The position numbers and the translations under genes are program-made. From assembly GCF_001659685.2 (NCBI RefSeq), contig NZ_LXYE02000045.1, forward strand, positions 1 through 64,000: 64,000 bases of DNA, read 5' to 3'. Numbering within the stretch: position 1 is the first letter of the stretch; each line of letters opens with the position of its first letter. The stretch comes from Labilibacter marinus. GTDB taxonomy: Bacteria > Bacteroidota > Bacteroidia > Bacteroidales > Marinilabiliaceae. Of this stretch, positions 1 through 7,335 are shown piece after piece. The notes under the pieces were generated by a model, which saw nothing but the letters and a program-made list of their open reading frames with translations, searched no databases and was not told where the DNA came from.

Positions 1-9
1 AATTAATTA

Positions 10-75
10 CCTAGGGCGGCACTACGTTTACCCTAGGCTGATATCTTTAGCACCGTTGGCGCTTATTTACATCTC
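10..75. repeat. dispersed palindromic repeat, copy A
   Basis: A non-coding stretch carries CCTAGGG at 10-16 and its inverted partner CCCTAGG at 31-37, followed by a segment reading ...TTTAGCACCGTTGGCGCTTAT. Nearly the same sequence recurs at 252-316, and a shorter version (TTTAGCACCATTGGCACTTTAT) at 484-506. This looks like an intergenic repeat family. No reading frame is supported. Confidence 0.7.
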
Positions 76-184
76 CAACCTTTTCCATCATCTATATTTC
101 TAACACGCCCATTGGCTCTCCTCATTACCAAGGAGGAGTACGACGAGGAACGAGTCGGGAGGTGGTTTTAAACTACTGCTTATT

Positions 185-233
185 CCGACGCAAATGAATT
201 TGGCATAGATTAATGAATACGTGATGCGTCGGG
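185..233. repeat. 49-bp REP-like element, copy 1
   Basis: The element starts with CCGACGCA and ends with its inverted repeat TGCGTCGG, so a transcript could fold into a long hairpin. A second copy lies in inverted orientation at 399-447 and a third at 59987-60036. The interior (AAAT, then an AT-rich stretch, then ACGTGA) is also similar between copies. Confidence 0.7.
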
Positions 234-251
234 TTGAGGATTCATTAAATA

Positions 252-316
252 CCTAGGGTGGCACTACGTTTACCCTAGGCTAATACCTTTAGCTCCGTTG
301 GCGCTTTATCCACATC
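252..316. repeat. dispersed palindromic repeat, copy B
   Basis: This is the second copy of the repeat at 10-75. It has the same CCTAGGG (252-258) and CCCTAGG (273-279) arms at identical 21-bp spacing, then the same tail TTTAGCTCCGTTGGCGCTTTAT. It lies between the two inverted 49-bp elements at 185-233 and 399-447. The whole 1-633 region holds repeats and no supported gene. Confidence 0.7.
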
Positions 317-398
317 CTGCCCATCAAGCCCCGAAGTGGGCGATACATATTAGCCCGGGGCAAGTGAAACGGTGCCCTGGGAATACAAGCAAAATAAA

Positions 399-447
399 CC
401 CGACGCACCACACGTCATATTTAATATACCAATTGTATTTGCGTCGG
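399..447. repeat. 49-bp REP-like element, copy 2 (inverted)
   Basis: This is the inverted partner of 185-233. Read on the minus strand it starts CCGACGCAAAT and ends TGCGTCGGG. Together the two copies bracket about 165 bp that contain repeat copy B. No ORF is associated. Confidence 0.7.
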
Positions 448-633
448 AAATTATACATCCAAAATCTTCTATAAATACAAAGGCTTTAGCACCATTGGCA
501 CTTTATTTATATTCTCTAAAATCATAAAAACAAGATAAATGATGATTGTACATGGTGGATTATTAACTATGGGTATAGCAAAAATCAAAAAAGATGCATT
601 ACTTTTGATAAGTACAATATAGCCAGATTAACT

Positions 634-2214
634 ATGCGTAAACCAATTACTCCCCCAGTCTACTTACTCATAATCTTTTTATATACAACAATCACCATTT
701 CTGCACAAAAAACCCATAAAAAGGTTCAGGATGACTTACTCAATATTGAAGAAAAACTATACTTCTACCCCGCTCAGGGCGAAGATTTACTGGTTGGTTT
801 AAAATACCGATTCAACAAAAAGGAATTGGCTAATTACCAGGAGAGCATTCACTTTTTACATGGCTTGTTGGCGTATAAAAAAGCGCAACCCGACAGTGCC
901 ATTCATCATCTGGAGAAAGCACTCATTGCTTCCACCAAAAAGAAGAACAAGCTCTATCAGGCCAAATCGCAATTAATTATAGGCTGGTTATCGGAACGAA
1001 CGGGTTATTGGGAGCAAGCCAAGCTAAATTATTTAAAGGTTATTCAGGTAGCCCAGCAAAAACACACTTACGAGCGAGGCATGGCTTATCTTGGCATAGC
1101 CAGATGTAAAATGTTCTTAAGGGAGAGTCCCGATGATGAGCTAGAAAAAGGACGAGCTTTAATTAAATCGTTAAACTCCCTCCAAAATAATTTATACGCC
1201 GATTACTTGGCGTGCAACATCAATCATTCAAACCCAGATAAACTAAAGCAACTACAGCACATTGCCAATAGCTATATGGATTTGGGCTTAAATAAAAAAG
1301 CAGCAGGTGTATACAAAAGCATAAGTTCCTATTATCGCCAAAAACGGGTTTTAGATTCGGCCTTATATTATCTGGACAAAGCCATTCCTTTAAGTATTTC
1401 TGATTACCCCGAAACCTCTATGACGCCCTCCTTACATCAGCATAAGGGCTATGTGTTGCTATTAAAAAAGGAATATAAAAAGGCTCGGTTCCACTTCAAT
1501 AAATCGATAGAATTATGCGATAAGTACAAACAACAAACCACCAAGCAGTATGCCTACGATTGCCTTTACCGACTAGATACTATTCAGGGCGATTTTAAAC
1601 AGGCATTTTATCATCTTTCGGAAGCACGCAAAAACGAAAAGATACTTTTAAACCGCACCAAACGACAGCTCTCAAAAATAATGGAGGTTTCGGCTAATGT
1701 AAAAGTGCTAAAAGAAGAAGCCGCACTCCTAAAGAACCAGGAAAAAAATACCATCCTTATTTCCATCATCATCATACTAACTTTACTGGTTGTTTGGATT
1801 ACGAGTATGAACCGAAATAAACAGAAAATACTGCGCGAGAAAGAAGCCCGATTGGAGCTACAGAAACTTATTTCGGGGCTTGGCGAAGTGAAACTACTAC
1901 AGAAAAACTACACCCTTTCTGATCAAGAAAAACGAGAAACCCATTTATTACCCGATCAATTTGAAGCCAGCTATGCCGAGCATATTAAACGCATTAGGCA
2001 TCAATTTAAAACTTTAACGGATGACGATGTAAGATATGTGGTAATGTTTGCCGCCGATATTTCGGATGATGTTATTGCTCAAATTAGAAACATTAACAGA
2101 CCGAGTATTCTGAAAACTAAACGTCGAATTAGAACTAAACTTGGGCTAAAAAAAGGACATGATTTAAAAGCTTACTTCTTGCCGTATTTAAACAATAATA
2201 GCACAAAAAAATAA
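634..2214 (+). CDS. TPR-repeat membrane regulator with C-terminal LuxR-like helix-turn-helix
   Basis: This 526-aa protein opens with a signal peptide or signal anchor (residues 1-24). A helical, TPR-like region follows (about 70-340; for example ALYYLDKAIPL and KKARFHFNKSIELC). Next come a charged coiled coil and one transmembrane helix near 373-392 (TILISIIIILTLLVVW). The C-terminus (about 445-520) resembles the helix-turn-helix of LuxR/GerE-type regulators found at the end of many Bacteroidota TPR sensors. Such proteins are thought to sense an envelope or periplasmic signal and bind DNA from the membrane; the signal is unknown here. It stands alone, with repeats upstream and a small secreted-peptide gene downstream. 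Confidence 0.7.
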   Translation: MRKPITPPVYLLIIFLYTTITISAQKTHKKVQDDLLNIEEKLYFYPAQGEDLLVGLKYRFNKKELANYQESIHFLHGLLAYKKAQPDSAIHHLEKALIASTKKKNKLYQAKSQLIIGWLSERTGYWEQAKLNYLKVIQVAQQKHTYERGMAYLGIARCKMFLRESPDDELEKGRALIKSLNSLQNNLYADYLACNINHSNPDKLKQLQHIANSYMDLGLNKKAAGVYKSISSYYRQKRVLDSALYYLDKAIPLSISDYPETSMTPSLHQHKGYVLLLKKEYKKARFHFNKSIELCDKYKQQTTKQYAYDCLYRLDTIQGDFKQAFYHLSEARKNEKILLNRTKRQLSKIMEVSANVKVLKEEAALLKNQEKNTILISIIIILTLLVVWITSMNRNKQKILREKEARLELQKLISGLGEVKLLQKNYTLSDQEKRETHLLPDQFEASYAEHIKRIRHQFKTLTDDDVRYVVMFAADISDDVIAQIRNINRPSILKTKRRIRTKLGLKKGHDLKAYFLPYLNNNSTKK

Positions 2215-2498
2215 GGCTTACTTGCCAGTATTTCAGTTTCACACCTACTATATACTATTCTATCAGGCTATTTAACCGTTAAACTTCCTTCTTTTAGTAA
2301 AACAGCTATTTTATCCTATAAGCCTATATACTACAATAATAGGCAAATATAGCTCGCTGTCCCCTCTTTGTCTTTTTAAGGTTTATTAGCCTGCTTTACT
2401 GCACCTTACAATTTCCCCCTGAATGTCTTCATTACATTTTTCTTTGGGGCTTCTGACGTGTTTATCATTAAGCCAAACAATTTAAACACGCATTAAAA

Positions 2499-2702
2499 AT
2501 GAAGAAAAGAAAGTTTATTTGGGGCTTATTACTACTACTGGCCATTGGCGTAAACACATCAGCATTAGCTAACAAACAATCGGAAAACGATAAGGTTGAA
2601 ACCCGCACCAACACATCGGAGGGCGACGAAGAAGATCCGGTTGACCCTTCTATGGAATTAAACAGTGCCGTTTCGTGGTTGATGACATTAATCGGATTTT
2701 AA
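2499..2702 (+). CDS. small secreted hypothetical protein
   Basis: A 67-aa ORF starts MKKRKFIWGLLLLLAIG, a clear signal peptide with probable cleavage after ALA near residue 24. The mature part is short and acidic (SEGDEEDPVDP) and ends in a hydrophobic stretch (SAVSWLMTLIGF). The ATG follows an AT-rich leader. Similar short acidic exported peptides are often encoded near TPR/LuxR-type regulators in Bacteroidota, but no function can be assigned. The signal peptide makes it more credible than a chance ORF. Confidence 0.5.
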   Translation: MKKRKFIWGLLLLLAIGVNTSALANKQSENDKVETRTNTSEGDEEDPVDPSMELNSAVSWLMTLIGF

Positions 2703-2788
2703 TACTTCATGAAAAATAACCTACACATAGAATTTATGCATTGAATAATAAACTGATATATTTTTTTAACCCTTAAAACTGAACAGTT

Positions 2789-3526
2789 ATGCCGCAAGAA
2801 AACGATTTAAACCTGCTAACAGAAGAAATTGAAGCCATTAAAAAAGAAGAAACACTAGAGCCTTACATTCCCGTAGATACTTATATTCAGGAAGCTAAAG
2901 ACCTTAATTACTGGGTAACAAAAGACATGGATGCCTTTAAAAACATAGGTTTTAACATGCAATACATGGATACTTTAGCTACCAGAGCAGGCGCTTTAAG
3001 CGAAGCGCAAAGCCGTTGGACAGGCGAAAAGAAAAGTGTGGCAGATGCACAGACTGCCTGGAAACTGGAAAGTCCTGCCGCTTTTCAACTTCAAAACAAA
3101 TTAATTAGTGCTTTTAATTATGCTTTCAGAAAAGATAAGGAGGCCAAAAGCACAGTAGACCTGATTGCTGAAGGCACAGGTAATGCAGATATGATACAAG
3201 ACCTAAACGATTTGGCGGTAGTAGGCAAAGGTAAACCTGAACTATTGGCAGCCATTAAATTTGACATGACCTTATTGGATACTGCAGCACAATTGAGTGA
3301 TAGAATGGGTGAGATAAGAGCTGCGGCCAATGGCGAAAGCAAAGAGTTTAAAGAAGAAAAGTTATTACGCGATAAGGCCTATACCTATTTAAAAGAGGCG
3401 GTAGATGAAATTCGTGATTGCGGTAAATACCTGTTTGCTGATAATAAAGACAGACTAAAAGGTTACCGAAGCGAATTTATACGCAGAAAGAACAACACTA
3501 AAAATAACCAGGAAGACACGGAATAG
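2789..3526 (+). CDS. hypothetical helical protein
   Basis: This 245-aa ORF has no signal peptide or membrane helix. The composition is strongly helical, charged and Ala/Lys/Glu-rich throughout, with a basic C-terminus (RSEFIRRKNNTKNNQ). I do not recognise a family. It lies 86 bp after the small secreted peptide and before the 21-bp repeat array. Good codon structure and length support a real gene. It could belong to the small accessory block that continues with the HNH protein. Confidence 0.6.
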   Translation: MPQENDLNLLTEEIEAIKKEETLEPYIPVDTYIQEAKDLNYWVTKDMDAFKNIGFNMQYMDTLATRAGALSEAQSRWTGEKKSVADAQTAWKLESPAAFQLQNKLISAFNYAFRKDKEAKSTVDLIAEGTGNADMIQDLNDLAVVGKGKPELLAAIKFDMTLLDTAAQLSDRMGEIRAAANGESKEFKEEKLLRDKAYTYLKEAVDEIRDCGKYLFADNKDRLKGYRSEFIRRKNNTKNNQEDTE

Positions 3527-3582
3527 TACCTATAGAAATTCTTGATACGATGCCCTGCAATGCCAACAAAAGGCAGCAGGGC

Positions 3583-3823
3583 TAATTCGTGAAGCCCCCA
3601 ATAGCGATTCGGCTTTATAAAAAACTGATTCGTACGAGCAAATACCTGATTTGTGGGCATAAAATAATGATCTGGATACCCTAATACTATGATTCGTGTA
3701 CCCCAAAAGATGATTCGAAGGGGGCATAGGGCGATTTGGCTGGGGTAAAAACTAGATTCGCCAAGCTTATTTACTGATTTGGCTGGCTAAAATAATGATT
3801 CGTACTACTCAAAAAAGTATTAG
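3583..3823. repeat. degenerate 21-bp phased tandem array (YGATTYG)
   Basis: A heptamer close to TGATTCG recurs at 3583, 3605, 3626, 3647, 3668, 3690, 3711, 3732, 3754, 3775 and 3796. The intervals are 22, 21, 21, 21, 22, 21, 21, 22, 21 and 21 bp. The rest of each unit is degenerate but often AAAA-rich. This fills most of the gene-free 3527-3868 gap. Minus-strand ORFs across it show a loose 7-aa periodicity but look non-coding. Confidence 0.8.
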
Positions 3824-3868
3824 CCCCAGGTTTTATAACACGAGTGGCGTTGGAAAACAGTTGAATAA

Positions 3869-4111
3869 TTGATGGAGAATATAATGAGATGTACTAACAC
3901 CAAAGGTTTAGAGGTGCACCACAAACGCAGAGATGGTGGTATAGACTTAAGCAATGCAGAGGTTTTATGCCACCATTGCCATGTTAATACCTCAAGCTAC
4001 GGAACGCCTGGCAAATCGCCTCATCCGTTTCCTGTGTTGGTAAAAGCAAATGCATTAAAAAGAGCAGGCAACAGATGCGAGTGTACCAGAGCTGCTTGCG
4101 GAACGCATTAA
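3869..4111 (+). CDS. small HNH-type zinc-binding protein
   Basis: This 80-aa ORF has an HNH/zinc-finger signature: CTNTKGLEVHHKRRDGG, then LSNAEVLCHHCH. That gives the HH pair, the central Asn and the C-x2-C-type zinc ligands typical of HNH nucleases. A second cysteine motif (RCECTRAACGTH) sits at the very C-terminus, where longer family members would continue, so the protein may be shortened. If functional it would be a metal-dependent DNA-nicking or DNA-binding protein. It is 21 bp upstream of another tiny ORF. The start was chosen at the first ATG; a methionine at residue 5 is also possible. Confidence 0.55.
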   Translation: MMENIMRCTNTKGLEVHHKRRDGGIDLSNAEVLCHHCHVNTSSYGTPGKSPHPFPVLVKANALKRAGNRCECTRAACGTH

Positions 4112-4132
4112 TACCCACTAAAACAATAAGCC

Positions 4133-4330
4133 ATGGGAGAAATAATAGGACAAGTAGTGGCTAAAAAATCGCATAAAACCTATGCTGTAAAGTACGAAGC
4201 CCAAGATGGCACCGTATGGATAAGCGAAGATAAAATAACGTGGACTTTTGTTTGCGAAAATATTACAAACAAAGAAGATGCCCTTACATGCGCACAAGGA
4301 CATATCGACTTTCAGGATAAGTTGATTTAG
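4133..4330 (+). CDS. small hypothetical protein
   Basis: This 65-aa ORF (MGEIIGQVVAKKSHKTYAV...) is predicted mainly beta-stranded and soluble, with two cysteines (VCEN, LTCAQGH). No family is recognised. It follows the HNH gene by 21 bp and ends just before a run of ten G residues. Cotranscription with the HNH gene is likely from the spacing only. Confidence 0.4.
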   Translation: MGEIIGQVVAKKSHKTYAVKYEAQDGTVWISEDKITWTFVCENITNKEDALTCAQGHIDFQDKLI

Positions 4331-4332
4331 GA

Positions 4333-4342
4333 GGGGGGGGGG
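4333..4342. repeat. poly-G tract (10 G)
   Basis: There is a run of ten G in an otherwise AT-rich region, directly after the stop codon of the small ORF and about 120 bp before the kwaA start. Such homopolymers can slip during replication, and they can also be assembly errors. Confidence 0.6.
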
Positions 4343-4464
4343 TGATACTCTCAATCACAGTTATGGAAAAGCATTTCTTAATTAGAAAAGAGAGAACCTT
4401 GTTATTGTCAAAAGAGACCAATTCAAATTAAAATACTTAAAGAAGCATCTAAAACTAGACATAT

Positions 4465-5013
4465 ATGGTAAATTGGCTATACCGCATATTACTTACATTT
4501 AACTCAACATCATTATTGCTAGTCGTCTTTTGGATTAAAGATGAGTATATCATTTCTTGGGAGAAGCTATTCCCTAACCATGATGTCAGTATAATTCCAG
4601 ATTGGATTTCCTACATTTTATATTTTCTTCTACCTATAGCTACAACCCTTATAAGCTTAGGACTCGCTCGTTTTTTAGACAATGATAGCGTTAACAATAT
4701 TGAAGAAGTTGAACAGGCAAATAATGCATTTCTACCAAGTTATTTAGGATACTTTTTTGTGGCGCTTGGTGTTGGTAATTGCAATACTTTATGGTATATA
4801 TTTTCGATACTTTTTGTCTTTACTTATTTTTCCCAAACACTCTATTTCAATCCATTATTTCTACTGTATAAATACCATTTCTATTACTTAACTACATCCA
4901 ATCGAGTAAAAATATTTGTGATTACAAAGAAGACTCTAAAAAGTCCATCTTCAATAAAACTAGAGCAACTTAAAAGAATAAACAATTTTACCTTCATTGA
5001 TAAAGAAAAATGA
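4465..5013 (+). CDS. kwaA: probable Kiwa defence membrane protein KwaA
   Basis: This 182-aa protein has about four hydrophobic segments (near residues 8-23, 46-68, 88-104 and 108-128) and a basic cytoplasmic tail (KRINNFTFIDKEK). Size, topology and position directly before a DUF4868-like gene match KwaA of the Kiwa anti-phage system, where a membrane sensor works with KwaB. The stop codon overlaps the next start (ATGA, 5010-5013), so the two are translationally coupled. A poly-G tract and a 130-bp leader precede it. KwaA proteins diverge strongly, so the call rests largely on the partner and the layout. Confidence 0.62.
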   Translation: MVNWLYRILLTFNSTSLLLVVFWIKDEYIISWEKLFPNHDVSIIPDWISYILYFLLPIATTLISLGLARFLDNDSVNNIEEVEQANNAFLPSYLGYFFVALGVGNCNTLWYIFSILFVFTYFSQTLYFNPLFLLYKYHFYYLTTSNRVKIFVITKKTLKSPSSIKLEQLKRINNFTFIDKEK

Positions 5014-5861
5014 CTATGAACTACCTATTAGCTGAAATAAAACAAAGAGGCAAATCTGATAAAACCTTGAAAGTATTCTCTGAAGCAGACGAGATTTATC
5101 CATTCCCTAATGACCTAGATAATCCTAAAGAATATGACAGCGATTATAAACTAGAAGATGATGAATGGTTTCATATCCCCAACTTTAAGACAACTGATTA
5201 TTCAATTGATATATTAAATAAAGATTTTAGCTCAACAGAGTACAATAACATATCCAAGCTACAACAAGATAAAATCAAATACTTGATGGCTTTTCAAAAA
5301 CATGACAACAATACCTCATACTTTTTTTTCCAAAAGGTAAATTCGTCGCAAGTTCTTCATAAAAGTTGGTTTAAAATTTCTGATACACCTACACTTGAAA
5401 AGGATTCTCCAATCATTATTGTAAACAACTATGCAGATGCCATTTATGACATTAACAATGACATACTTTATTTCAAAAAGCTAACTTCTATAACTACAAT
5501 ATTTCAAGGTATATCTGAACTATATAAAGAAGCTACTCAAGAGGAAACTGAAAAATTCTTGGATGAAAAATTTATTAATTTAGAGGATAACTTTCAAGCA
5601 AATAACGTTGGCACTGCAAATAGAAAAAGAATTGCAATGGCTGTAGAAACTTTAAATTCATTTTCGCCAACTGAAAAAACGACCATCTTTGATTATATAA
5701 AAGGTTATTGTGCCAACATACCTTTCGATGAAACAGCCAAGACATTTACCGTTTCAGATGAAGAAAAATTAAAGCACCTGCTTTGGGGTATAGAACAACG
5801 TTACTATACAACTAAAGTCGGAGATGAAAAGCGAGTAGCAAACTCTGTTTCTACTTTATAA
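5010..5861 (+). CDS. kwaB: probable Kiwa defence protein KwaB (DUF4868-like)
   Basis: This 283-aa soluble protein has no signal peptide. The middle holds a beta-rich part (SPIIIVNNYADAIYDINNDILYFKK, near residues 132-156) followed by a helical region with FLDEKFI. The C-terminal segment (about 200-280; NRKRIAMAVETLNSF, then HLLWGIEQRYYTT) resembles DUF4868/KwaB proteins. In Kiwa, KwaB is the DNA-associated effector that acts with membrane-bound KwaA against invading DNA. The length is slightly below the usual figure of roughly 300 residues. It overlaps kwaA by 4 bp. The family call is from memory of the pattern, not from a search. Confidence 0.62.
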   Translation: MTMNYLLAEIKQRGKSDKTLKVFSEADEIYPFPNDLDNPKEYDSDYKLEDDEWFHIPNFKTTDYSIDILNKDFSSTEYNNISKLQQDKIKYLMAFQKHDNNTSYFFFQKVNSSQVLHKSWFKISDTPTLEKDSPIIIVNNYADAIYDINNDILYFKKLTSITTIFQGISELYKEATQEETEKFLDEKFINLEDNFQANNVGTANRKRIAMAVETLNSFSPTEKTTIFDYIKGYCANIPFDETAKTFTVSDEEKLKHLLWGIEQRYYTTKVGDEKRVANSVSTL

Positions 5862-6105
5862 GTGACTTATCGGCATCCACTTCATCGCAAAAAACACCAT
5901 CCATAACCTGAATGAATACTCTCATGCAGCTCTTTGCGATCAATATAGCTAATCATTAAATCTATCCAGCGAAAGATCGGCCGTAAAAATTAATCTTAGA
6001 AAATCATCTTAAAAACCTATACTAATATTAATACTTGATATTCTGGCCTCTAAAAACAAATAATATACGTAAATAACTATTCATTCTAATAATTTCAAAT
6101 AACCA

Positions 6106-6684
6106 ATGAAGTTTAACATACATCCAAAAATTGATTCTGAATCTATTTTATTTTTTGATATGGACGGCACTTTGATTGATACCGACTATGCAAATTTTTT
6201 ATCTTACAAGAATTCTATACAAACTGCAATTTCTATTGACAAGAAAATTGAATATAACTCCAAAGTTAGATTCAATCGGACTTCTTTAAAAACTGTTTTT
6301 CCAGATCTTACAACAAACGAATATGAAAAAATAATACAAGATAAAGAGAAAAATTTCTCGAAGCACCTATCACACACTACCTTGAAAAGTGCGGCTGTTG
6401 ATATTTTAAATCAATATTCAATAACGAATAAAACTGTTTTAGTTACGAATTGTCGTGAAGATAGAGCATTACTGACTTTAGATTTCCATAATCTTACTAA
6501 TAAATTTAACAATCTATTTTTCAGACAATCCATAAAAAATGGAAATCACATTAACAAATACCAACATGCTATCACAACATTAAATGTATCGGTTAATAAG
6601 ATTATAGTTTTTGAAAATGAAATCCGAGAAATAGACGATGCTTTAAAAACTGGCATTCCAATTAAAAACATAATTAAATTCTAA
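6106..6684 (+). CDS. HAD-family phosphatase (first gene of HAD-PRTase-DprA operon)
   Basis: This 192-aa protein has HAD motif I as FFDMDGTLIDT (nucleophile D18, acid/base D20) and motif II as VLVTNCRED (near residues 110-118). The motif IV region reads IIVFENEIREIDDA, with Glu in place of the first Asp of the usual DD. The length fits a small HAD phosphatase with a helical cap. It starts a tight operon: 10 bp to the PRTase-like gene, which is 2 bp from the DprA-like gene. By analogy with published comparative-genomics neighbourhoods of HAD, PRTase and Smf/DprA genes, it may process a nucleotide or nucleoside. The substrate is unknown. Confidence 0.72.
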   Translation: MKFNIHPKIDSESILFFDMDGTLIDTDYANFLSYKNSIQTAISIDKKIEYNSKVRFNRTSLKTVFPDLTTNEYEKIIQDKEKNFSKHLSHTTLKSAAVDILNQYSITNKTVLVTNCREDRALLTLDFHNLTNKFNNLFFRQSIKNGNHINKYQHAITTLNVSVNKIIVFENEIREIDDALKTGIPIKNIIKF

Positions 6685-6694
6685 TGTTATCACA

Positions 6695-7333
6695 ATGAAC
6701 AGGTTTACAATTAAATCAAATAGATATTTAAATCAGGATATTCGGTCTTTTTATCATACAGATTTTGGAGGTTATCAACTTCCAAACAATCCAAATTACT
6801 TATATAAATTCAAGAATGACCCGCACCATAATTGGTCAAACTTCCATATCAAGCAGGCAAAGGAGGAATTACTACAGGTGCTAATCAATGATTTACCAAC
6901 AATTAAAACTGAAATAAATATTAATCCCTTAACAGTCTGCGTTATCCCAAGAGCAAAGGCAGATAACACATATCGACCAGATCAATTACTTTTTAAAGCT
7001 ACAGTAAGACAAGCGACACTTCAATTAGTCAACAATGGTTTTATTGACGGAACAAACTATATTACTCGACATACAAATACAAAGACTACTCATCTTAGGA
7101 AACCTATTTCTGGCTATAAAAATGATGGTCCAGAGCCATATGTCGGTATTAGTTCTGCTACTTGTAATATTTCTAATAATATCATAGGGAGAAATATTCT
7201 ATTAATTGATGATATTTATACTAAAACAGTAAATATTGATGAAGATATGATACAAACGCTTATTGATTATGGTGCTAATTCAATTATTTTCTATGCAATT
7301 GGAAAAACTATCTTTGAAAAGGAAAATGTTTAG
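6695..7333 (+). CDS. phosphoribosyltransferase-like protein
   Basis: This 212-aa protein carries a type I PRTase-like signature near residues 167-183: ILLIDDIYTKTVNID. This corresponds to the strand and acidic pair of the PRPP loop. The usual TTGxT that binds phosphate is replaced by TKTVNID, so PRPP binding may be altered. A second conserved strand, TVCVIPRAKA (about residues 76-86), resembles the region before the PPi loop. It sits between the HAD and DprA-like genes with gaps of only 10 and 2 bp. Likely role: making or cleaving a ribosyl-phosphate compound for the system. That is inference. Confidence 0.65.
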   Translation: MNRFTIKSNRYLNQDIRSFYHTDFGGYQLPNNPNYLYKFKNDPHHNWSNFHIKQAKEELLQVLINDLPTIKTEININPLTVCVIPRAKADNTYRPDQLLFKATVRQATLQLVNNGFIDGTNYITRHTNTKTTHLRKPISGYKNDGPEPYVGISSATCNISNNIIGRNILLIDDIYTKTVNIDEDMIQTLIDYGANSIIFYAIGKTIFEKENV

Positions 7334-7335
7334 AA

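Noticed and set aside
3118-3727. Minus-strand ORFs of 65-74 aa
   Set aside because: They are shadows of the plus-strand hypothetical gene or of the 21-bp repeat array, without signal or family features.
3583-3823. CRISPR array
   Set aside because: The conserved core is only 7 bp, the period is 21-22 bp and there are no spacer-length blocks or cas genes.
5862-6105. Possible gene remnant between kwaB and the HAD gene
   Set aside because: Short minus-strand stretches translate to peptide-like sequence, but there is no continuous frame or family motif to support a pseudogene.
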